Part shown: in pieces, positions 5,429 to 11,025 of the stretch
Layout of the letters: every line of letters begins with the position of its first letter
Numbering within the stretch: position 1 is the first letter of the stretch
Source: JALHFZ01 sp964483085
Lineage (GTDB): Bacteria > Synergistota > Synergistia > Synergistales > Aminobacteriaceae
DNA length: 11,025 bases
NCBI GenBank assembly: GCA_964483085.1
Contig: CAYZZX010000055.1
Span: forward strand, 1 to 11,025
Direction: 5' to 3'
Notes under the pieces: generated by a model
Told to the model about the DNA's origin: nothing
Databases searched by the model: none
Seen by the model: the letters and a program-made list of their open reading frames with translations, nothing else
Translations under genes and position numbers: made by a program

Positions 5429-6715
5429 CTAGAAGTTTCGGAGGATGGTCTGTTCCCTGCCGGGGCCAACCCCTATGAGGTTGACGGGCACCCCGGACGT
5501 TTTTTCAATATATTCCACATAGGCCCGGGCCTGGGCAGGCAGCTCTGAATATTCCCGGCACCCGGTGAGGTCCTCTTTCCAGCCCTCCATGTAAAGATAC
5601 TGAGGCTCGGCCTTTTCCTGAAGGGAAACTCCGCTGGGAAAATGATCGTACTTTTTCCCGTCCACCAGATAGGAGGTGCAGACGGCAATGCGGTCAAATC
5701 CGGTGAGGACGTCGAGTTTTGTAAGTGCTATGGAGGTCATTCCGTTCACTCGTACGGCATACATGAGGGCGACCATGTCGAGCCAGCCGCAGCGCCTTGG
5801 TCTTCCCGTAGTGGCACCATACTCCCCTCCGTTTTCCCGCAGGAGGTCACCATCGGCACCGGTGTCCTCCGTGGGGAAGGGGCCTTCGCCCACTCGGGTG
5901 GCATAGGCTTTGAGCACTCCGATCACCCGGTCGACCGCTCCGGGCCCTACTCCCAGCCCAACGCAGCCGCCTGCGGCGATGGGGGAGGAGCTGGTGACAT
6001 AGGGGTACGTGCCGTGATCGATGTCCAGCAATGTCCCCTGAGCTCCCTCAAAGAGCACGTTTTTCCCCTCCCTGAGGGCTTCATCAATGACGAAAGAAGC
6101 ATCCCCCACATAGGGGCCCATGGCTTTTCCCCATTCGAGGGCTTTTTCATAGACCTCGTCGAAGGGAAGGGGTTTCCCTGCGTAAATCTTCGTGAACTGC
6201 AGGTTTTTCTCCTCGAGATTGTACTCGAGTTTTTCCCGCAGAATGTCACCGTCGAGGAGGTCTTCCACTCGAATGCCGCAGCGGCTGTATTTATCCACAT
6301 AGGCGGGGCCGATGCCCCGTCCGGTCGTACCGATCTTCCTGCCCTTGCCGCGAAGGCTTTCCTGGGCCCGGTCGAGAAGTTTGTGATAGGGCATGACTAC
6401 ATGGGCTGCTCCGCTGATGACGAGGCGCGCCCGGTCTTTTCCCTGTTCCTGCAGCTCTCTGAGCTCGGTCAGCAGCTGGTCGGGGTCGATGACCACCCCG
6501 TTGCCGATGATGCAGGTTTTGCATGGATAGAGCATTCCGGAGGGAAGAAGATGAAAGACGTATTTCGTCCCGTCCACAATCACAGTATGCCCCGCGTTGG
6601 CACCTCCCTGGTAGCGGGCGAATATATCAACCCGTGACCCCAGAGAATCCACTACCCGTCCTTTTCCCTCGTCGCCCCACTGGGCGCCGACAATAGCTTC
6701 TACCCGACCTTTCAA
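5429..6715 (-). CDS. purA: Adenylosuccinate synthetase
   Basis: PurA condenses IMP with aspartate using GTP to give adenylosuccinate, the first committed step from IMP to AMP, in the cytoplasm. The 428-residue product has the usual family length. Visible motifs are WGDEGKG at 13-19 (catalytic Asp 15, P-loop), NAGHT with catalytic His 43, the IMP-binding GTTGRGIGPAY at 129-139, ATTGRPRRCGWLD at 301-313, the guanine-recognition TKLD at 332-335, and GVGPGR at 415-420. All the expected catalytic residues are present. The start is TTG at 6715 with GAGGAGG 8 bases upstream. The frame stays open further upstream to 6937, but that part overlaps the preceding gene and has no family similarity. It stops with TAG, and rimI follows in the same frame. 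A long frame on the opposite strand is a shadow. Confidence 0.97.
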   Translation of the reverse strand: MKGRVEAIVGAQWGDEGKGRVVDSLGSRVDIFARYQGGANAGHTVIVDGTKYVFHLLPSGMLYPCKTCIIGNGVVIDPDQLLTELRELQEQGKDRARLVISGAAHVVMPYHKLLDRAQESLRGKGRKIGTTGRGIGPAYVDKYSRCGIRVEDLLDGDILREKLEYNLEEKNLQFTKIYAGKPLPFDEVYEKALEWGKAMGPYVGDASFVIDEALREGKNVLFEGAQGTLLDIDHGTYPYVTSSSPIAAGGCVGLGVGPGAVDRVIGVLKAYATRVGEGPFPTEDTGADGDLLRENGGEYGATTGRPRRCGWLDMVALMYAVRVNGMTSIALTKLDVLTGFDRIAVCTSYLVDGKKYDHFPSGVSLQEKAEPQYLYMEGWKEDLTGCREYSELPAQARAYVEYIEKTSGVPVNLIGVGPGREQTILRNF

Positions 6716-6723
6716 AATGACTG

Positions 6724-6730
6724 CCTCCTC
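6724..6730 (-). promoter_or_regulatory. Shine-Dalgarno of purA; supports a TTG start
   Basis: GAGGAGG on the minus strand lies 8 bases before TTG at 6715. Its first two bases are also the last two of the TGA stop of the small upstream frame at 6729-6761. Confidence 0.75.
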
Positions 6731-6761
6731 ATCGCGGCGCAGAAAAAAACGCCCCTTCCAT
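6729..6761 (-). CDS. Possible ten-codon leader peptide upstream of purA
   Basis: ATG at 6761 is preceded by CGGGAGGG with three bases between. It opens a ten-codon frame (MEGAFFSAPR) that ends in TGA at 6731-6729, overlapping the purA Shine-Dalgarno. The placement suggests translational coupling or a leader that controls access to the purA start. The frame is very short and may be chance; there is no conserved-residue evidence. Confidence 0.3.
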   Translation of the reverse strand: MEGAFFSAPR

Positions 6762-6786
6762 TTACCCTCCCGATTTCTTCTGCCCC

Positions 6787-7719
6787 CTAAGGAGCGGGAG
6801 AGGGGTGCTGCGGTTCTTTCAGAAGCTCCATCAGCACCGGCAGGGTCACAAAGGTGCCCCCTTCCGGCGGTATGGAACTTTTCTTTTGTAAATAGTTCAG
6901 CGTATCGGGCCGGGTATGCCCGATCATGACGACCCACCCTCTTTTGCCGGCCATGGCGAGCCCTCGCCGGAACTGTATTTCCATGGACTCCTCTGAGGTC
7001 TCGTTATCGAGAAAGATCGAGGCGTACCCTGCAGCTATGCCTTTTTCCCGAGCCGTGTTATAGGCCACTGAAGAGGAGGACGTCCGACTGTCAAGAAAGA
7101 AGAGAGGCGTTGCAGCCAGCTCATTCATGACCATCTCCATGGTAGCCTGGTCTGCAGTGGCCCTTGAGCCCCGGTGGTTGTTCAATCCCTGCGCTTCAGG
7201 AAGAGATGCTACTGCCTTGCGAAGAAGAAGGGTCACCGTCTCCGCACTCATCCCCTTGTCGATCACGCCGCTTTGCCCCGTCCATGCCTTGTCCCCCTGC
7301 GCCCCCATGGGCATATGGATAATATAGGGGATTTCTGCGGCAGCCGCAATCGCAGCAGAGCTTTCCGACTGGGGCTGAAAGGGGATGATAGCCCACGTGA
7401 GGGGCAGATCCACCGCACTGTACTCCTCCGCCATGGCCTTCGAAAAACCGAAATCATCGATCACAAGAGAGATCCATGGTTTTTCGGGAAGGGGCGCTTC
7501 CTCTGCCGGTTCTGCCGGCATTTCCTCCGGTTCTTCCGAAGCAAGGGGCTCCTCCTCCCCTTCAGGCAGGGGAGCGTATTGCGAATCAGGGCTGTTTCCT
7601 CCGTAGGGATGTTCATCTCTTATTTTCTCCTGAGGAAGGGCAAGAAAGATCCCTCCCATCACGAGAGCAAACATTCCCAGAATGAGGGCTCTCCGGAGGA
7701 ACGTCCTTTTATTTCTCAT
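6787..7719 (-). CDS. YibQ-type divergent polysaccharide deacetylase
   Basis: This is a predicted extracytoplasmic protein of the divergent polysaccharide deacetylase (YibQ, formerly DUF610) family, thought to act on envelope carbohydrate; its substrate is not established. The 310 residues start with an N-terminal membrane anchor or signal (about 9-28). A Pro/Glu-rich linker follows (about 44-80), then the catalytic domain with ISLVIDDFG (Asp 88, Asp 89), HMPM (His 135), NNHRGSRAT at 180-188, FFLDSR at 207-212 and VVMIGHTRP with His 268. The family usually has NNHMGS, so the Met-to-Arg change is notable, although the metal-site residues remain. ATG at 7719 lacks a well-spaced Shine-Dalgarno (the nearest AGGAGG overlaps the ctpA stop about 22 bases upstream), which suggests reinitiation coupled to ctpA. 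It lies 26 bases after ctpA and 71 bases before purA. Confidence 0.88.
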   Translation of the reverse strand: MRNKRTFLRRALILGMFALVMGGIFLALPQEKIRDEHPYGGNSPDSQYAPLPEGEEEPLASEEPEEMPAEPAEEAPLPEKPWISLVIDDFGFSKAMAEEYSAVDLPLTWAIIPFQPQSESSAAIAAAAEIPYIIHMPMGAQGDKAWTGQSGVIDKGMSAETVTLLLRKAVASLPEAQGLNNHRGSRATADQATMEMVMNELAATPLFFLDSRTSSSSVAYNTAREKGIAAGYASIFLDNETSEESMEIQFRRGLAMAGKRGWVVMIGHTRPDTLNYLQKKSSIPPEGGTFVTLPVLMELLKEPQHPSPAP

Positions 7720-7745
7720 CGTTTTCGGCGCGCCGTCCAGCCTCC

Positions 7746-8990
7746 TCAGGAGGCCTCGGGAAGCTTTTTCTCCGGCATCCCCTTACCGGAAATAATCTTT
7801 ATCAGCTCCTCCTTCGCCCGCTGAAGCTGGGCGTCCTTCTCTTTTTCCTTCGTGACTTCTCCGTCCACCTGAATATCCGGCTCAAGGCCCACATGATCGA
7901 TGACCTTGCCCGAAGGCGTATGGTACCGGGCGATGGTCACGTAGAGAGCTGATCCGTCTGTGAGATTAAAAAGGGTCTGGACTGATCCCTTGCCGAAGCT
8001 CTTTTTCCCCACGGTCAGAGCCCGCCCCCGATCGTTCAGGGCACCGGCGACGATCTCAGAGGCGGAGGCGCTCCCCTCGTTGATAAGCACGACCATGGGC
8101 AGGCTCGTGAGGGTGCCCGGGTTTGCGGATATCTCATCGTTCGCCCGGTCAATTCTCCCCTTCATGCCCACCACCAGGCCGCCGTTCAAAAACATGTCGC
8201 TGATCTCAACGGCGCTGTTCAGCAGCCCGCCTCCGTTGTTCCGGAGGTCGAGGATGAACCCCCTTGCTCCCTCCTTTGAGAGAGAGAGGATGGCGTTTCT
8301 GACGTCAACGGCAGTTTTCTGTTTGAACTGGCTGATCCGGATATATCCAAGGGTTTTGTCTATCATCTCAGAACGGACCGATTCGAGTTTTATATTCTCG
8401 CGGGTGATTTCGAACTTGAGCAGCTCGTCCTCTCCATCCCGGCGGACCCAGATAGTCACCGATGTTCCCGCTTTACCCCGGAGCTTTTTGACCACCTGCT
8501 GGGAGTCCCACCCCAGGATGATCTCTTCACCGATTTTCACGATCTGGTCCTTCGGCTTGACCCCCGCCTTATCCGCAGGAGTGTCCTCGATCGGGCTGAT
8601 GATGAGGGTCTGTCCGTCCCGCTGGCCGATGTAGATGCCAAGCCCGCCGTACTCCCCCTCCATTTCGATCTCCTCTTCCTTCAGCTGCTGAGGGTCTACA
8701 AAGCGGGTGTAGGGGTCGCCCCAGGCCTCCACCATCCCCTTGATGGCGCCGTAGAGCAGTTTGTCGTCCTCGACAGGTTTGCTCTCCGAGTCCACCTGAT
8801 AGGTTTCTATGATCGCCCGGGCCTGCTTGAGCAGCCACAGGGACTGGGGGGCGAAGGGGGTGATGCGTTCGAGATCCGTGAGATCGGCCGCTCCGGCCGA
8901 AAACAGAAATCCCGCAAGGGCCGCACCGATGACGATGCCAGCCGCCCAATCCCGAACTCGTTTCCGAAGGGGAATTTTATCTATGGCCAT
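7746..8990 (-). CDS. ctpA: S41 carboxyl-terminal processing protease
   Basis: This is a periplasmic serine protease of the CtpA/Prc family (S41A), which trims or degrades envelope proteins, often peptidoglycan hydrolases or their regulators. Of 414 residues, about 14-35 form an uncleaved or cleaved signal anchor. The tail-specific N-terminal helix region follows, then a PDZ domain at about 112-195 with the ligand-binding YGGLGIYIG, and then the protease core. The Ser-Lys dyad is intact by comparison with E. coli Prc: Ser 309 in GSASASEI and Lys 334 in SFGKGSVQ, 25 residues apart as in Prc. The charged C-terminal tail (about 376-414) is probably flexible. ATG at 8990 has AGGAAGG 7 bases upstream, and the envC stop is 16 bases away. 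Sitting directly after an M23 hydrolase suggests that the protease may act on that protein or its relatives; this is inference. Confidence 0.95.
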   Translation of the reverse strand: MAIDKIPLRKRVRDWAAGIVIGAALAGFLFSAGAADLTDLERITPFAPQSLWLLKQARAIIETYQVDSESKPVEDDKLLYGAIKGMVEAWGDPYTRFVDPQQLKEEEIEMEGEYGGLGIYIGQRDGQTLIISPIEDTPADKAGVKPKDQIVKIGEEIILGWDSQQVVKKLRGKAGTSVTIWVRRDGEDELLKFEITRENIKLESVRSEMIDKTLGYIRISQFKQKTAVDVRNAILSLSKEGARGFILDLRNNGGGLLNSAVEISDMFLNGGLVVGMKGRIDRANDEISANPGTLTSLPMVVLINEGSASASEIVAGALNDRGRALTVGKKSFGKGSVQTLFNLTDGSALYVTIARYHTPSGKVIDHVGLEPDIQVDGEVTKEKEKDAQLQRAKEELIKIISGKGMPEKKLPEAS

Positions 8991-9006
8991 AATCCTGCCT
9001 TCCTTT

Positions 9007-10200
9007 CTATCGCCTGAGATATTTCATGGGGTCCCGGGCATCGCCGTTCACCCGAACCTCAAAATGAAGATGGGCACCCGTCGCGGTTCCAGTGCTGCCC
9101 ACTGAGCCTATAGTCTGTCCTTTCTTCACGGCACTGCCCTCACCGACGGAGATACTCGACAGATGGGCATAGACGGAAGAAAGATTTTTTCCATGGTCGA
9201 TGATGACGATCTGGCCGTACCCTCGGAGCCATCCCGCATAGAGTACCTCGCCGGGACCGGCGGCCCTGACGGGAGTTCCCCGGGAAGCCCGGATATCGAT
9301 GCCCGTGTGCATCATTTTAGTGCGGAAGGTCGGATGGACCCTCATTCCGAAGGAGCTTGAAATCTGCCCCTGCACCGGCCAGGAGAGCTGCCCTCCCGTC
9401 GGGAGATAGGTATAGCGGGTGGAGCGGGTGGTATCCTTGGTCTCCGCCTCCTGCTTCCGCTTCATAAGGGCCACGACGGTCCGCTGAATCTCCTTTTGAG
9501 ACTCCTGCAGCTCCTTCACAGCCTGCTGGTGAAGACTTTTCTCCTTCCGCACCTTCCCCAGAAAGGTGTTGCTCTCGTTGATCTGGGATTTATAGGTTGT
9601 TCGGGCCTTTGAGAGATTCGCCGTGTTGGCCGCAAGCTCCTTCTGCTGCTGCTCCATGGCGGCGGCGGACTTCGCAAGGCGGTCTTTCTTCTCGAGCATG
9701 GAATCGATCATGGCCTGGTCCTGAAGGGCGATCCGGTTGAGCAGAAAGGCCGTCTCCATGGCCTCGTGAGCCGTCGATGCGGAAAGGAGGAGGTTGAACT
9801 CCGCCACTCCGCCGTACTTGTAGATATCCACAAGGCGGTCTTCGAGGACGGACTTCATCTGCGTCAACTCCCGTTCGGCGGACTTCACGTCGGCCCGGAG
9901 AGAGTCGATGGTGACCGTCACTTTTTCATGCTTCAGTTCAAGCACCCGGATCTGCTGCTCCGTGACCTTTCTTTTCTGATCGAGGCTATTGATCTCGGTC
10001 AGCACGCCCTTTTCCTTCTGCCCCATCAGCTTCACCCGCTTCTCGTGCTCGGCGATCTGCTGTTCGAGGCGGCGCATCCTCGCTTCTTCTGCGGCAATAC
10101 GGTTGTCGATTGCGGGAGCTGCGAAAAGAGACGATCCGGCAAGAAAAACCATCGCCAGAACTCCCGCTGCTGCGATTACCGTCCGAATTTTTCCTCTCAC
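9007..10200 (-). CDS. envC: EnvC-like coiled-coil M23 (LytM) peptidase
   Basis: This is a periplasmic murein hydrolase or hydrolase activator that would be recruited by FtsEX during cell division. The 397 residues begin with a Sec signal peptide (about 1-28, cut near LFAAPA). A long coiled coil follows at about 32-255, with a less regular segment near 124-160 like the EnvC restraining/FtsX-binding region, and then a LytM domain at about 270-397. Unlike E. coli EnvC, whose LytM site is degenerate, the zinc ligands are all present: His 298 and Asp 302 (HTGID) and His 379 (HLH), plus the catalytic His 346 and His 377. It should therefore be a peptidase in its own right. The GTG start at 10200 has GGAGG 8 bases upstream. 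It lies 27 bases after ftsX. A plain M23 peptidase unrelated to division is the alternative, but the ftsX neighbour argues for an EnvC role. Confidence 0.93.
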   Translation of the reverse strand: MRGKIRTVIAAAGVLAMVFLAGSSLFAAPAIDNRIAAEEARMRRLEQQIAEHEKRVKLMGQKEKGVLTEINSLDQKRKVTEQQIRVLELKHEKVTVTIDSLRADVKSAERELTQMKSVLEDRLVDIYKYGGVAEFNLLLSASTAHEAMETAFLLNRIALQDQAMIDSMLEKKDRLAKSAAAMEQQQKELAANTANLSKARTTYKSQINESNTFLGKVRKEKSLHQQAVKELQESQKEIQRTVVALMKRKQEAETKDTTRSTRYTYLPTGGQLSWPVQGQISSSFGMRVHPTFRTKMMHTGIDIRASRGTPVRAAGPGEVLYAGWLRGYGQIVIIDHGKNLSSVYAHLSSISVGEGSAVKKGQTIGSVGSTGTATGAHLHFEVRVNGDARDPMKYLRR

Positions 10201-10227
10201 GGCTGTCCCCTCCCCTTTCTACTCTCT

Positions 10228-11025
10228 TTACCGCGGGCGCATGGCCCGGGAGGTAAACCGATGAACCGCAAGCCAGCTGCAAATCCAGCCCAGTGTGGCG
10301 CCGAAGGCGAAAAGAAGGAGAAAGAACTGGAGAAGCACCTGCCGGTTCACGATTATATCAAGAAAAACGAGGGATGTGCGTATGGCGGCCACGGCGGAGG
10401 CGTAGGTGGCCCACAAGCCCCCCACGGCAAGCAGCGCTCCTCCGGCACCGAGAAGCAGCCCCTGAAAGACGAAGGGGAGGGAGATATATGTCTTCGTAGC
10501 CCCGATGAGGAGCATGACTTCGATCTCCTCTTTCCTCGAGTAGATAGCGATGCGGATGGTATTGAAGATGACGAGGGCGCTGATGCCCAGCGTGAGCAAG
10601 AGAATGGCCCCCGAGACTCCTGAGGCCGTTCGGGAGATGGCAGAGAGCCGTTCCACTAACTTCCCCGAATAGAGGACCTCCTCAACGGAGGGAAAGATCA
10701 TGAGATCCCGAACGAGGGGGGTGATGTATTCAGCCTTTGTCACCGAAACCTCAACGCTCCACGGAAGGGGGTTCTCTCCGAGAAGGGTCACCGCCCGGGC
10801 CTGGTTGCCCAGCTTCGCTCGGAGGCGATTGAGGGCTTCGTCGGGAGAGATCGTCTTGAGAGAGGTGACCACCGGAATGGTCTTCAGCTTCGCGAGCAGA
10901 TCGTCCGGCAGGGCGTCTTTCTTGAGATATGCCTGAACGACCAGGGCGCCTTCGATCCGGGAGACCATGTGGCGGACGTTGAGGGCGAAGAGGGCGGTGA
11001 AGCCGAGGATATAGAGCACCGACGC
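10228..11025 (-). CDS. ftsX: Cell division protein FtsX (5' end outside the window)
   Basis: FtsX is the membrane subunit of the FtsEX complex, which couples ATP hydrolysis by FtsE to activation of peptidoglycan hydrolases at the septum. The 265 residues visible lack only the N-terminal cytoplasmic tail and part of the first helix. The first transmembrane segment (LYILGFTALFALNV) is followed by the extracytoplasmic domain (about 22-150). Helices follow near SGAILLLTLGISALVIF, FQGLLLGAGGALLAVGGLW and LLQFFLLLFAFGATLGWI. The loop KEEIEVMLLIGAT is the conserved FtsX/ABC3 permease coupling segment. The frame stays open to the last base, so a GTG at 11019 is not the true start. ftsE is expected just beyond the window. 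The TAA stop is 27 bases before the M23 peptidase gene, its likely partner. Confidence 0.95.
   Translation of the reverse strand, partial: ASVLYILGFTALFALNVRHMVSRIEGALVVQAYLKKDALPDDLLAKLKTIPVVTSLKTISPDEALNRLRAKLGNQARAVTLLGENPLPWSVEVSVTKAEYITPLVRDLMIFPSVEEVLYSGKLVERLSAISRTASGVSGAILLLTLGISALVIFNTIRIAIYSRKEEIEVMLLIGATKTYISLPFVFQGLLLGAGGALLAVGGLWATYASAVAAIRTSLVFLDIIVNRQVLLQFFLLLFAFGATLGWICSWLAVHRFTSRAMRPR

Noticed and set aside
5642..6637. Long plus-strand open frame of 331 codons inside purA
   Set aside because: It is antisense to purA, whose motifs are all present, and its translation shows no recognisable domain.
7726..7735. Ten-base palindrome CGGCGCGCCG between ctpA and the YibQ-like gene
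   Set aside because: It has no loop, so it makes a poor RNA hairpin, and it lacks a T tract; probably a chance G+C-rich palindrome.
9766..10623. Plus-strand open frame across the envC start and ftsX end
   Set aside because: It crosses two well-supported minus-strand genes and their junction, and its low-complexity charged translation does not look like a real protein.

Overview
The window looks like a chromosomal stretch from a moderately G+C-rich, double-membraned (diderm) bacterium. The run ftsX - envC-like M23 peptidase - ctpA - YibQ-type deacetylase - purA - rimI is an order I associate with Synergistota (Aminivibrio/Aminobacterium-like). That assignment is inference from gene content, not a database result. 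A run of 100 N at 3113-3212 shows that this is a draft assembly with a scaffold join inside the window.

Layout. (1) 1-763, plus strand, A+T-richer: a hicA-hicB toxin-antitoxin operon with a near-consensus promoter (TTGACA-N17-TATATT) and a perfect palindrome between its -35 and -10 boxes. (2) 830-1156, plus strand: a decayed gene in one continuous frame broken by three internal TAG codons. (3) 1181-2518, minus strand: a four-helix DUF2254 membrane protein with its own promoter. (4) 2519-2914: A+T-rich and without a convincing gene; it holds a minus-strand terminator. (5) 2915-4113, minus strand: a ParA/MinD-like ATPase translationally linked to a small charged protein that contains the assembly gap. 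No ParB is visible. (6) 4307-4684, minus strand: a small FMN-binding split-barrel (PPOX-like) protein with its own terminator. (7) 4952-11025, minus strand: a tightly packed operon in the order ftsX (runs off the window), envC-like, ctpA, YibQ-like, purA, rimI.

How the genes fit together. FtsX, the M23 peptidase and CtpA form a cell-envelope module: FtsX would transmit the FtsE ATPase cycle across the membrane to the coiled-coil M23 protein, and CtpA is a periplasmic protease. The YibQ-like protein is a predicted envelope carbohydrate deacetylase. purA (AMP synthesis) and rimI (ribosomal protein acetylation) are housekeeping genes at the 3' end. The left half (hicAB, relic, DUF2254, orphan ParA pair) reads as accessory DNA beside this core operon.

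Points most worth attention: the hicAB operator/promoter; the amber-interrupted relic; rimI, which has no NTG start and appears to start at AUU after a strong Shine-Dalgarno, in the same frame as the purA TAG stop, and also lacks the family's catalytic Glu; the gapped ParA partner; and a ten-codon leader ORF ending on the purA ribosome binding site. I saw no CRISPR array, tRNA, rRNA or intact insertion sequence.
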